Below are positions 34,880-47,708 of a stretch of 64,000 nt of DNA, one piece after another. The stretch spans positions 89,967,049-90,031,048 of the forward strand of contig JAMXBB010000009.1 in NCBI GenBank assembly GCA_024138015.1, written 5' to 3'. The position numbers were made by a program, and so were the translations under genes. The stretch is from Lumnitzera littorea (lineage: Eukaryota; Streptophyta; Magnoliopsida; Myrtales; Combretaceae). The notes under the pieces were generated by a model. That model made no database searches. It saw only the letters and a list, made by a program, of their open reading frames with translations, and was not told where the DNA came from. Numbering within the stretch: the stretch's first letter is position 1; the number at the start of each line of letters is the position of its first letter.

Positions 34880-35700
34880 AATTGTAGTGGTGGTGATGTG
34901 ATATGTAACCATGGTGTAAAAGCTAGGGTTTCAATAGTGAGGAAAGAAGAAAGTGCAGGAAGGAGGTTCTATGGATGCCTAAGGTACAATGAGGTGCTAC
35001 AAGTGTATTTCAAATGAGTTTATTTGTATATCAGAAGTTTTGAAATTTTTGAGTGATTGTTTATAAAGTAATATTTTTTCCTTACATTTTTTCCATCCAA
35101 AGTAAACTTTAGTTAAAAATCGATTTATATCTTATGATATGGATAAGTTGAATTTAGGTCATCTTGCAACTTTTTTGATATAATTTATGAAACATTCTAT
35201 TTTAGATGTTTCCAATCTTTAGTCAAACATTATGTTATTTCATTGTTATGGATTTACTGATTGAACATAACAAATTTAGCTAATTGTGTGCAATCTTATA
35301 TTATTGCTACTGGTGCCATCAAGAAACTATTGCTCATTATGAATATATCCTTATACATAGTAAGTAGGAGTTTGTAATTTTTCCACATGGTTTGGGAGTG
35401 ATGAAAGCACAAAGGATAAGGAGCTAGTAACAAAAGAGATATTAATGAAGGAGTTGGTTCAAATACAAGAAGGCATGGTAGGACTCACTAAAGAGAATGT
35501 GATATTAAAGAAGATGGTAATGGGGTATAACAATAACAAGTCAAGTGGGGGTCAATTGGAGAGTATGAAAGGAAAAAAAAAAAAATCATTGAAAGAATGC
35601 AATATGAGGCTAAAGAGAGATGTTGTTCTGCACAAATGCTGTTTAATAATCAATTGGTGTTGTATTATTGGGATCTTGTTGTGGGGTAGGAAGTGTTAAA
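34880..35700 (+). pseudogene. GRF-type zinc-finger protein gene carried by MULE G, broken
   Basis: The first exon region reads GGDVICNHGVKARVSIVRKE, then ESAGRRFYGCLRYNEV and VYFK followed by TGA. This is the GRF zinc finger (C-x-H, then GRRFYGC, then YFKW with the Trp now a stop and one Cys changed). A second ORF at 35445-35699 has a coiled-coil-like start (MKELVQIQEGMVGLTKENV, ILKKMVMGY). It ends in a hydrophobic segment (CCLIINWCCIIGILLW) as a membrane tail. The combination GRF finger, coiled coil and C-terminal membrane segment is common in small plant GRF proteins, many of them inside transposons. The family's role in plants is not well defined. Not functional here. Confidence 0.68.
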
Positions 35701-38700
35701 GTAGTTCTATTATTTTAGGTAGATTAGTGAGTTTATGCAAGGATTTTATATGTCAATTATGTTGGAGGTAGAATACTCATATCGACCTTTCTATGTTATG
35801 AAGTGCTTTTTTTTTTTTAATTATGAGAAATAACCAATATATGTGAATTATAGCTATTTTCTCCATCATTTGAATGGATGAAATCATGTTATTTGCATAA
35901 AATACATTTTATTGCGGTTGGAATTTATTATAGACAACAATGTTTTTTCGATGTTGCATTCATGACTTTGAAAGCTCTATTTGGAATTAGTTTATTAATT
36001 ATAAAAAAATATACTTGATTTTACTTTTCTTGTTCCATGTTTTATTGATATAGACAATAAGGCTTTCATAAAGTTGTTCATTGACTGAAATAATAAAATT
36101 TTTGCCTTGTAGATTATAGACTTGAATAGCTCCAATTGGAATTAGTTTATTGATTATACAAGCTCTATTTGGAACTAGTTTTCATGTTCCAGTACTTTTT
36201 TACAGATAATAACATTTTTTACCGATTATAAAATAACATAAAGAAAATAGTATTCTTTGTAATGACTTGTTGCCATGACAATAATGTTTGTCACATAGAT
36301 AATGCTTTATAAAGACCTGTTGCCATGATGAGTAACAAAACCAAATGGAATTTTGTTGATAGTATTGTTTACAACCACGATATCATAAAAAGGACCATTA
36401 ATTACAGTTAACCTACTAAGCTGATGCACAAAAGAGATCTATTTGGGTATAGCCATGGCCTATAGTTAATCAATCTAAAAAAAAACACATGGCTAGTAGT
36501 AAGATAAACCATGAACATAGACATGTCTATAAACAAAAAAAAAAAAAAACAAAATAAAATTACTCCACGGTTAGTAGTCTATGAACCTATAGATACAGCT
36601 AGTGGAGTTTTAGTTTAGTACGTATAAAAAAGGTTAGCAAGGCATGTTTACACATACGATAGTTCACAAGTTGTTAATTTGACTCTCTTAAGTCAGTACA
36701 CTAGAAGCATCGTTCTCGTCGTTGGACTTATCCAAATTTATACGTAGTGGCCCACTCCACTTCTTCTTGCAAAAGTTGATCATTGTAATTCGATCACTAT
36801 TGCTACAAAGGACCAATTTCTATCTTCCCACATTCACTTTGGTCTATTTCAATACGTTTGCAATATCTATATCGAATTGCAATTGTGCTTGGCATACAAC
36901 AACTAATTCTCTCAACCATTATTCATGAAAATGTGTTTTACAAGCCTTCTTCCCTAGAGAGACACTTGTGCCAAATTTGATGTTGTCTACATTAAGTATA
37001 AACTAGCAATTAGGATGTTTTTCCATGTAGTTTAAAAGGATATGTTGGCTAGAAGAAAAAAAAAATATTACCAAGGTTGTTTGAGATCAAACATTGACAA
37101 GCACATCGAGAGAGTATCGGCTAGCTTGTGAAGGTATAGTTGTCTTCTCGTGTCTAGCATGTGGCTCCATTCTACTTATAAAAAAAAAAATGATGAACAC
37201 CATTGCTTTTACAAAGAAGCATGAATGGTAGTTAACATGTTTTATATATCAAATAAATAAAATAGAGACAGCAACTAGCTTATTATAGATGGTTACATTC
37301 ACAGCAATTATCAAAATTCCACCTTTGTTTTATTTTCATAATATTATATTCAAGTTGTAAAATACAACATCTCAAAGTTAAAATCCTAATAGCTAATGTA
37401 CCCATTTTATCTATAGTCACACCATTAACAAGCTGTAATGATACCCAACTCTAAATCCTTCTCATATATGTGAATTTGTTGTTTCCGAAACATAGAAAAC
37501 TTTTATAATTAAAAAACAATACAATACAATATGTAAAATATTTAGGACAATTAATAAGTTATGATTTTGATATAAACTCAATAATAATTCAACTTCATGT
37601 TTAAAAAATAACCAAATAAAATGCTTAAATGGTCTTCTCAAAAAGCTGATCAAACAAGTAATATGCAATATCAGGTTGAAAAGAAATATAGATTGGATAG
37701 AGATCAAAGTATTATGCAAGTATCATGTCTCAACAAGTTTTTGTAATTACATTATGCTCATCCTCTAAGTAAATGCTAGTTTTTTTTCCCTTATTAAGTA
37801 TTAGTTTCATGCCATTTTTCTCCTAACTATGAACAATAGTTACCTATCTCATTGTACATGCCAACACCATCAATCTTCACTAGATGTCTACTACCCACCA
37901 ATCCACTGTACATATTAGTTTCTATCTAGTTAAAAAAAATTAGTCTTCAAACACGAAAACAAATTAATTAATATATATCTATCCGTGTAACATGATTTAT
38001 AATTTAAGTTGAATAAATTAAGGGAATTAATTTTCCTTCACTAATATATTTTCTATTTTAGTTAAATTACTAAAATAATTTTCCAAATTATCAATACAAG
38101 TAACTCCCTTTTACTATTTTTCTTCTCAAGTGTTGGATATAAAATCCTAAGAATTTGTGAGTTATTCCCATACAAATTGGTGGCATCCCATTTCTCTTAC
38201 AATTGGCTTAAATGAATATAGTATTCATCTTCAAGCTAGTAAGTGAAAACAATTTAATCAATTTTTTTAACTCTCACCAATGTATCCCCTTTTCACTAAA
38301 TAAAGAATTAAAATTCCACGAAATACTAAATACACCTAACATGGCCTAGGTCTTCAAAGAGATATGCAATACTACTTTTACTCAATGGTGAGCCTATTAA
38401 ACCCTTGCAATGTTTCGGACTGGTTTATGCAATTGTCTTCATCTTTTTAAGTGAATTTACCTTGCTTTTATAGTCTAAAATCATATAAAGGCTAGTTTAT
38501 GCATGCAACTTTTCTATGTATAAATTAGTAAAATTATTTACAATACCTATGCAATTGTCTTTGTATATACATGGGACCATATGTGACATTAAAATACAGC
38601 ATCCGATGCAAAAGTTGTTTGTTCTAAGTTGGACTACAAAATTCCAATATTTTACAGCAGCAAATAACAGTACGACCCCAACTACTATACATTTGGTAAC

Positions 38701-39224
38701 CAACACAAAACAACATCTAAGGACCACACCAAACACTACATAATAGCCACAAAGGCAACACCTTTAGTCCTAATTAGACCACAAAGACAAATAAAATAAA
38801 CACAATCTTACGAGAAGGATTGTACTTGCATCATTGTCCCTTAGACAAACTATATTCCTCGACAATGAGTTAGCTAACCTAAAAAAATTTCTAACATTTT
38901 ACAGTTTGGTTTCAATCTGAGGCTTAGATGAGTGAATGTATGAGAAAAACGATTGATTACTAATAGTGTAGCTTAGAATTACTTAGGATTTTGGTTTCAA
39001 ATCATTGTATTTTTAGGGTAGGGTTTTGATGTCACATTTGGGAGAAAGGGGAAGGAGTTTCAAGAGAGGGAAGTAGTGTAAGGTTTCCTTTAGGTTATTT
39101 TTATTTACAAATGATGATAAGTTGTTAATTTTTTTGTTTAGCTTTTTTTTTTTTATTTTCTATAATAGGCTTTTTTTTTTATTTTGATTTTACCTAATTA
39201 TATTTTCTGATTTAGAAATTCTTT
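35701..39224. other. interior of MULE G without recognised gene
   Basis: AT-rich sequence with poly(A) runs (about 36536-36549) and short ORFs on both strands (36722-36928, 38497-38743) that show no family. Possibly diverged captured DNA or the rest of the ancestral gene. Confidence 0.45.
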
Positions 39225-39467
39225 TCCAACATAGATGCTGACTGCAAAACAAAATAGCTTACTAAGGAATTAAAAAACACGTATTGTGAATTCATTGGTT
39301 CATAAGGCTAACTAAACTAATGGGGTTAGTAGGAGATAATTAAGGTCTACACTAGGACAATTCTATATTCAATTGAGTGTGTATTAGGTAAAGTAGAAAG
39401 TACAGGTATAAAATTGAAAAAAAAAAAGAAAAAGGTAAAGTATAGGCGTAATCTGCGACAATGCCCC
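39225..39467 (-). repeat. right terminal inverted repeat of element G
   Basis: Inverted copy of 34249-34500, with A-rich insertions near 39418-39430. It ends GCCCC directly before the AT target sequence. Confidence 0.85.
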
Positions 39468-39479
39468 AAAAATTTTTCT

Positions 39480-42145
39480 AAAATTTTATGATGTAATTTA
39501 GTATTTTTAGAATTTAATCCAAAGTTAGGGTTAAATAGGGCATTCACTAACGAAGGGGTTTTTATTAGTTTACAATGGTAGGGGTTACGTTAGTAAAGCT
39601 AAGCATAGCCTCTCCAGTCGACCTATAATGGTGGTTTACTTCCATATGATACTTATTGATGGGAACTAGTAACACTATCTAGAATGTAGAAGGGCAAGGC
39701 AACAAGATCAACAACTAAGGAACCAAGAAAATTGATTTTGGAAGCTAAGAAATTAAGGAAACAAGCAACCATAGGGATCATGATTGAGAAGTATGCCTAT
39801 ACTTCAATGTATGTCCAACTAACACATCAACTCAACCACAATTGGAAACACACGTTGTGTCTCTCTTCAAAATTCAAACATACTATCACCATTTGGAGAA
39901 GCTACATGCCATGTCTCTTAGAAATCAATACCATATGGCCTAATATGGCAATATATACCCATGTATTCAAGTTAAACATCAGTATACGGGTAAGAAGAAT
40001 GGATATATGCCATGTACCCTTAAATGGCCCTGATCCATGCTTTTCACATCTACAATTGGACTTTTCTTTATTTTCATTTGTTTCCTTTTATGTTTTAAGG
40101 TAGCATTTACATATAAATATTTCCTTATTTCATTGTTTCAGGAGCTTTGGTGTGATACATGGACTCCTTGTGAGTTGTGAGAGAGATTATAATCTCTTTT
40201 TAATCTTATTATTCTATATTACATAAATTGTGGTGACTTTCATGGATTATCAATTTTCATTATGAATAGTATCAATATTTTTGATAATTCTTTTCTATGT
40301 GGATCACGTGTTATATCAATTCTAAATTCTTATTCTTGCAAATTTAGTATAAACCCTAAGTTGAATTACAAGTTCCTTAATTGGCAAGAGTGAATATAAC
40401 TAAGAGAAAGAGATCTAATACAAAAATATAGTAAGAACCTTCACACGAACCTCATCCCATATATCTTATATTCTTGAACTCACTAATACTCAAATTTACA
40501 CTAAATTTTGTAAATTTTCCCCTAATTTCTCCATACACTTTCTTACCTTTCTCCTAATTTTTGCTAACTCTCAACTAAACAAAATGAGGATTGGAGATGG
40601 CCTTGGATTTTTATAGATTAGATTAGGGTTGGTTAGGCTGCCCGAGTAAGAAAAATGGTGATTTTGGTTTATTTATTCTAATTGTGGTGTCATTAGCTTA
40701 AACCATAAGCTTTACCTCTAAATTCTCAAGTTGTGCCATGCCTTTAACTTCCTAAGAAAGTTGCTTACTTTATGTATCAATTTTCTATTAATTTGTTTAA
40801 TAAAATTAGTATATTATATGTATATTTAGGGTTTAATTAATTTACAGTTATGTATTTTATACACCAAGTATACTTAGTATGAATACATATTTCCTAAACA
40901 TAATTTAATGTATTTTTATTTACTTTATGGTCCATTTATTTTATCTCCAAAAGCAAGTGAATCATTGAAACTCGAATTGTGTGTTTCCAATAAATAACGC
41001 GTAATATATTTATAATTGACTTTTAGGTTATATTATTGTTTCATTATTTCATTTTTTTTTTCCTAAATCTAAGTTCACAAGGTTACTTGTTTCTAATTTT
41101 CATAGTCTCATTACAACAAATGCCCTAAATTTACATATTAAACCTAAATTGCCACATTACAGGGCATACACTTTATTAGCTTATAGTATTTACATATTCA
41201 TATAAAAGATATTTAATGTTTATACATATTTTCTGAATATTATTCCATGTCAATTTATCACTATTGTATCCTAAAAACATTTCTCTAGGAGTTCATTTAT
41301 TATAACAACTTGGATTTCACATTTCCTCTAACTCCTTAAAAATGTTATTGTTTTATTATTCAAATTTTGAAATATAAGCTTATGAGGATATTTTGACTAA
41401 TTTATATAGCCCATCACAAATCTTATGCCTAATCGTGGTGCTCTCACTAATGCTTTAATTTAGATGCTAGTGTTAGGAGAGAGTAAGTAACCTTGTCATA
41501 TAGGGTACCTACCTAGATTGTATTTAATTAGGTAGGTTCTTGGTGGGTAATTAACGCCATATAGCAAGTTTCGAGTAATAATTTTTTGAAACCTAATCTC
41601 ATATGGTAGGATACAAGTATAGATTAAAGAGTTAGTAATTAACCACAATAATAATTGAAGCGTATAGGGTATGGATTCCAAGGTCTCTATCTTGCAATAA
41701 TAATTAAATCAAATTAATAAATAAAGGATATCATGTCATCAAAATAAAGTAAAGTCCAACCTATTGAAAACCTAAACTAAATGCACGTTATTCCCTTCTC
41801 TTCCATCTCTCGTCTTTAGTCTTTGCTCTATTGTCGTTTTCTCTCTACTCATTCCTCTGTTGCTAAATCTATCAACTAGTAAAGTTCGAAAAGGAAATCT
41901 AAGTTCTTAGTTTCTACTTCTAAAGTCACCCATAAGCTACAAGGTACGTCTATTATTTGTTTTCTATAGTGGAATAGTTTCTTTATTTTATATTTAACAA
42001 AATATTTGGTAATATTATTAGAGTAAAATATGATTTTCTTAGAATATAAGGAGATTATTTTACTAATGCGTGTACCTTGAGGAAGAAAAACATTTTAGTT
42101 TGAATTCAAGTTTTCTTTTGTTTCTTATGCTATGTCTTTATTTTC
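39480..42145. other. unassigned AT-rich region
   Basis: A 123-residue ORF (39732-40103, plus) is the longest, but has no recognisable domain and a biased composition. A TATA-like string and a pyrimidine-rich stretch near 41785-41900, followed by AAGGTACGT, could be a decayed promoter with a splice donor. No gene body follows, because gypsy element C is inserted at 42151. Confidence 0.4.
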
Positions 42146-42150
42146 CTATG

Positions 42151-42996
42151 TGGTGTGTCTAGGAGCTTAGTTATCACTAGGACTTACTATAAAGCGTGAA
42201 GCTGTTCGGAGGATGTAACACACTAGCAATCACAACATAACTTGATACCTTACTTAATATGACGCATAAGCTGATGACAAGGTCTACTTGCCACTAATCC
42301 TGAGTTACTTGGCAAGATTAGATAAAGGTGTATGAAAAATGGACTTAAAGAGGGTTGTCTCATAAGAACAAAATATTCAAATTCTAAATGTCCAGTTATC
42401 TACGGCTTACAAGAGAAAGGGACTATTTATAGTAAGTCCCTAAGGCAACATTACAAATAAAGAAATTATAAGAAAATATATATAAAAAGGGGATTCCTAA
42501 TACATACGAAAAAAGGTGAAAAGGACAAAAGACAAAAATGGAAATGCATTACAATGACAAATGTGGTGGACAAGTGGTAGTGCAACATTGGTCCCGTACG
42601 AATATTCTCTGAGCACAGTAGGTGAGAGGGAGCAAGGTGCTGTGGCAATAAAAGGGCTGGGATGAGAGAGATGGTAACATGCTGAGAAAAGAAAAAAAAA
42701 AAAAACTACTCGGCCGATAAGTGAGTCTACCGTCACTCGTCAAGACAAGAATCTCTCGACAGCAATTGGTCAAATTACTTAGCACAGGGTCCTTAGCAAG
42801 GAAATGGTCAGCATCATCACTACCGAGTATATGGATCATCGTATGACAATACAAGGAGCTCAAGGAGTTCAACCACCTTCCTTTAGTGTAAACTTTCTTG
42901 TCATCAACAAGTTGCCGAGAGAGGATTCTTCGGGTGAGGGATTGGAGTCCTCGGAGCCCTACTCAGGTAATGGGATCGTTGGTCGACAGTTCATCA
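42151..42996 (-). repeat. 3' LTR of gypsy C (846 bp)
   Basis: On the minus strand starts TGATGAACTG and ends CACACCA. It matches 47709-48619 but lacks about 65 bp near the U5 side. The TATA box is on the minus strand (TATAAATAG type) near 42423-42432. Confidence 0.94.
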
Positions 42997-45900
42997 GTTT
43001 CTCGAGGTTGTTGAAGATTTGTCCCTAAATCTTGGTCTTCGCCATCATCGGGCACATAGGGAGTCAAATCGGTGATGTTAAAGGAGGTAGACACGCTGTA
43101 ACCTTCAAGTAGCTCAATCACATAGGCGTTATCATTAATGCACCTTAAGATCCTGTAGGGCCCATCCACTTTGGAAGATAGTAGTTTGTTTATCCTTTTG
43201 CTAGGGAAGCGTTCCTTGCTAAGATAAACCTAGACAAGGTCCCTAGGGGTGTAAACAACTCGTCTCCTTCCACAGTTTCCCACTTCCTTTTGTTAGGCTA
43301 TAGTTTTAGCCAATTGCTTGGCAATCTTCCAATGTAACCTCTGGATGTCCTTTGTACGCTGTAGGCCAAATTGACTCTCCTTATGTAGTCGGACTGTTAA
43401 CTAAGTGTAAGGGTAGGTTTAGGTTAAGTCCATAAACAACCTCAAATGGTGATGTTCCAATTAAGTTGTGAGTTGAGCAATTGTAAGCAAATTCAATGAT
43501 GAGTAGACATAAATCCCAATCACGAGAGTTCTTTCCAACATTGGCGTGCAAGAGGTTACCAACGGTTCTGTTCACTACTTTAGTTTGGCTGTTTGTTTGA
43601 GGGTGATAAGAGGTATTGAACAGGAACTTAGTACCGAGCTTCTTCCATAAGGTCTTCCAAAAGAAGCTCATGAATTTTGAATCGCAATCGGCTACATTAC
43701 TCCTCGACACTCTACGTAGTTGTACAATTTCCTGCAAAAAGAGGTTAGCGATGAAATAAGCATCATTAGTTCTGTAGTACAGAATGAAGTGGCCCGTCTT
43801 ATTGAACCGATCGACCGCCACCATGATAGCGTCATGTCTTCTCAGTGTGTAGGGAAGGCTAAGCATAAAATCCATCCTAGGATCGGTCTAGGGTTGCTCT
43901 AAAATTGGTAGGGGTGTATATTCTCCATAGGGCTCTCTCCTTCCCTTTGCATATTTATAAACCTCGTACCTCATAAGTATGTAGTGCACATCCTTTATCA
44001 TCCCAAGCTAGTAGAAATGTTCTTTCAATATCTCAATCGTCCTCTTTTCCTCAAAATGGCTAATCAAACCTTCGACATGAGCTTCTCGAACAAGTAGCTC
44101 CCTTATAGAATCACTCAGTACGCAAATCTGTATGCCCTTCATGAAGAACCCCTCCTTCAAGTAGAATCCTTTTGCAACTCCTCTAACATGGCACTTAGCT
44201 ACCAAAGGTCCAAAATGTAGGTCATGCTCATACTAATTAGGCAAAGTGCCGAATCCAATCACCTTAGCTTATAACATTGTAATGAGGGTATGACGGCAAG
44301 AAAATGCATAAGTCACCATATTGGTGCTTCCCTTCTTATACTTGATGACATAGCAAAAGGTCTCCAAGAACTCGACCCACTTAGTGTGGCGTTGAGAAAG
44401 CTTCTATTGCCCGCGAAGATGCTTGAGAGATTCGTGATCTGAATATATGATGAATTCTCTCAACAACAGATAGTGCTACTAGATCTAAAGTGTTCGGATA
44501 AGGGCATAGAACTCCCTATCATAGGTTAAGTAATTTAGAGCAACACCTTGGAGTTTTCTGCTGAAGTAGGCAATGGGTCAGTACTCTTACATAAGGTTAG
44601 CACTAATCTCGACATTAGATGCATCACATTCAACCTCAAAAACCTTCTCAAAATCCGGCAGGGTGAGTACTAGAGCAGATGTCAGCTTAGACTTTACGTC
44701 TTCAAAACTCCTATGAGCTTTTTTTATCCATCTAAACTCAACGTTCTTCTTGGTCAATTCAGTCAACAGCGTAATTATGGAACTAAAGTTCTGAATAAAC
44801 CTCCAGTAGAACAAGGCTAGACCATGGAAGCTCTTGACTTTGGCAGTAGTAGTTGGTGTAGCCCACTCATTAATAGCTCTGACTTTTTCCATATCAACTA
44901 GAACTCCTTTCTCCAAAAAGACATATCCAAGGAATATAACCTCGCTTTAACAGAACACACATTTCTTCAGGTTGCCAAATAAGTTCTTAGCATAGAGGAT
45001 GTTGAAAACCAATCTTAAATGCTTAATATGGGTAGCAAAGTCGACACTGTAGATCAAGATGTCATCAAAATAAACTACGACACATTTACTGATCAACGTT
45101 TTGAGTACATGATTCATCAACTACATAAAAGTACTTAGTGCATTAGTTAGACCAAACAACATCACCAACCACCAACCATTCAAACAGACCGTCCCTTATC
45201 TTGAAGGTCATCTTCCATTCATCCTCAGGTCTCATTCGTATCTGGTGGTAACCACTCTTCAGGTTAATCTTAGAAAAGATGCAGGCACCATGTAACTCAT
45301 CAAGCATATCATCAAACCGCAGGATCGGTTATCGGTATTTGATAGTAATCTTATTGATAGCTCGATTATTAATGCACATTTGTTATGTTCCATCCTTTTT
45401 CAGCACTAGCACAGTGGACATAGCACAAAGACTCATGCTCTCATGGATATATCGGTGATCAATCAACTCATCCACTTGTTTCTTCAATTTAGTTGCCTGC
45501 TTGGGATTGAGCCTATAAGCAAGTCAGTTTGGTAAGGTAACCCCTGGTTGGAGGTCGATGCAATGCTCGATACCTCTCAAAGGAGATAAACTTTTCGGCA
45601 TCTCGATAGAGAATAGGTCAACAAAGTCTTGTAGTAGCTACTGCACTTTGGCAAGTAAGTTCTAGGCTTCTCTAACCTTTAAGAATCTCCTAACTAAAAG
45701 GAACACATAGTCCTCGGCCTTAACTTCTCGTGTAAATTGAGATCGGGAAATCACCAAAGACTTCTGCTGTAGAGATCTAGCAACCTTTTCTTGGGCTTCT
45801 TAGGCTTCTTGCACTTCCTTGAGACTCATAAGTGTTAGTATAATCTTCTTTTCATCGTTCTAGAACATGTAGGTGTTTCTATACCCATCATGTAACACTC

Positions 45901-46250
45901 TCAAATCAAATAACCACAGCCAGCCGAGTAATATGTGAGAATTAAACATGGGAAGGACATCACATAATACTTTGTCCCTGTACCTATCACCAATGGTAAT
46001 TGGCACTCTAACTTACTCAACAACGTGTAGTCCTCCTTTCTCGTTCAGCTAGTGAATCTTGCACGGCTGGGGTGTGGAAGGGTTGGAAATTTTATGACCT
46101 TAACTACCCCTTGCGTAATGACATTGGTACAGCTCCCTCCATCAATGATCATAGCACATAGTTTGCCATTCACTTGGCAATTTGTATGGAAGAGATTCTC
46201 TCTTTGCTCATTCTCATTAGCCATAAAACATTAAGAGATCATCGAACAAC
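42963..46250 (-). pseudogene. pol polyprotein of gypsy C (PR-RT-RH-IN), broken
   Basis: Protease tail near 45830-45930 (RVLHDGYRNTYMF). Reverse transcriptase about 45030-45520, with DDMLDELHGACIFSK and an intact catalytic YFDDILIYS near 45057-45083. RT thumb and start of RNase H at 44587-44916 (FYWRFIQNFSSIITLLTELT, then FEVECDAS). Integrase zinc region about 44008-44205. Integrase core at 43381-43875 (IMVAVDRFNKTGHF, HPQTNSQTKVVNR, EFAYN). C-terminal part at 42963-43169 (GYSVSTSFNITDLTPYVPDD). The last codons run into the 3' LTR, stopping at 42963 inside it. Many stops and frameshifts. Confidence 0.88.
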
Positions 46251-46299
46251 AAGGCAATACTCAACTTTACCTTCGGGAGGTATTTCGACATCAGGGTCT

Positions 46300-47577
46300 T
46301 CTTGATATTTTTCAAACATTTGATCGGTTGCCACTTCCTCCTCTCCTTTACTTGCACTTTACACTTCAAACTGGGGCTTATCTCCCTTTATGGTCATAAC
46401 TCTGCTGTTTGAACATTGACTAGCCATGTGTCCATAGCCAAGACATTTAAAACATTTGCTTTCTCGAGTCTTTTACCTTGAACTTTGACCTAGATCTCTT
46501 CAAATCTCAAGCTCCTTGGTCTTGCTCTTACCTCGAACTTCCTCTGGTTGACTCAGCATTTGACTTCGGCATTCCACCTTGGAACTGTTTGATGCTCTAT
46601 CATTCCCTAGTCGGTTCAATAGGCTACTTCTATTCGACATCAATGTTCAGCTATTCGGCATCCAATTGACCTGATTTTGTTATTGTTGCTCAATTCTCTA
46701 GGCCATACGGATGGTTTCATCCAAAGTTGTGAGATTCTGTAGTTCTATGATGTTACCAATCTCGGCCCGTAGTCTAGAGATGAACTATGCTATAGTTCGT
46801 GTCTCAGGCTCGTCAACATCGCATCGTATCATGAGCAACTGAAATTCTCAAACGTAGTTGTCAATGGATATGTTACCTTGCTTCAAGTCTTGGAATCATC
46901 AGAAAGTATCTTGTTCATAGTGCTTAGGAATAAACCTACTTCTTAGAACTCTCTTCGTCTCGTTCCATATTCGGACCTCATATCAAGTCCTCAGGCAAAC
47001 ATTCTATAGCTTCTTCTACCATATTGCCGCATATCTAGAAAATTCTAATATGACCACTCTAATGTGAACAGCATCTTCATAATCGTAGAAGTCAAATATC
47101 TTTTCGATCTTCTTTTCCTTGTCTAGGTAGTCATCAACACTACCAGACTCATTGAAGCTTGGAATCTAAACCTTAAGATGTTTGATACCTCTTAGCGCTC
47201 TGAAGTCATACTCATCAATGCCATCACACTGGTCTTCTCCTTCTTTATACTCTTCTACTTCGTCCACCTCTAACTTTCTTCTCATGACTCTGTCGACATG
47301 TCAGGGTGGTGCTTGGTTTACTGGAAAAGCCTCTAGAGCTCACTCGTTCATCTATCTTCTCAACCTATCTCTCATCTCTTGAACCAACTCAGCAACCCTC
47401 TCATACAGGCCAATCTCTAAGACTTTGTTGATTGAGATAGCTAGTTTGGCCATAATAGCAGTAAGATCTTGTATCTACTCATCAACAGTACATGGGGTTT
47501 GTTAGGTAACTTGACCATGACCATGAGCATCACTCTTGACATCATTAATCTCTCCCTGTACACTAGGATTAGACATT
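46300..47577 (-). pseudogene. gag of gypsy C, broken
   Basis: Starts at ATG 47577 (MSNPSVQGEINDVK). Capsid blocks include SFNESGSVDDYLD, KKIEKIFDFYDYEDAV, ILEFSRYAAIW and RFIPKHYEQDTF. The zinc knuckle CFKCLGYGHMASQC (46413-46457) is intact. Several stops, mostly at former Trp or Gln codons. Gag would form the particle and package RNA. Confidence 0.85.
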
Positions 47578-47688
47578 CACAATACAAAGCTTCAATAAAG
47601 ACACTACACTCAGATGCTTTCAACACATATACAAGTATCTCGAATAGCAGACTAATTACCACTACATAACTCTTAGTCTTAACCTCAA

Positions 47689-47699
47689 GCTCTGATACC
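47689..47699 (-). promoter_or_regulatory. primer-binding site of gypsy C
   Basis: The minus strand reads GGTATCAGAGC, the initiator Met tRNA complement with the first T changed to C. A 9-bp spacer separates it from the LTR end. Confidence 0.87.
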
Positions 47700-47708
47700 G
47701 GGAATATA

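Larger units (their letters stand above)
34249..39467 (+). mobile_element. Mutator-like element G (5.2 kb) carrying a GRF zinc-finger gene
   Basis: The ends are inverted repeats: GGGACATTATC at 34249 and the complement of GGGGCATTGTC ending at 39467. They can be followed for about 240 bp (34249-34500 against 39225-39467). The flanks are AAAATTTTT (34240-34248) and AAAAATTTTT (39468-39477), consistent with the 9-bp target duplication of Mutator elements, although this sequence is palindromic and low-complexity. No transposase was found inside. The only coding content is a broken GRF zinc-finger protein gene. This is a non-autonomous, gene-carrying MULE (Pack-MULE-like). Confidence 0.75.

Noticed and set aside
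39732..40103. 123-residue ORF on the plus strand
   Set aside because: No recognisable domain, no splice or promoter context I trust, and biased composition. Kept only as a remark on the unassigned region.
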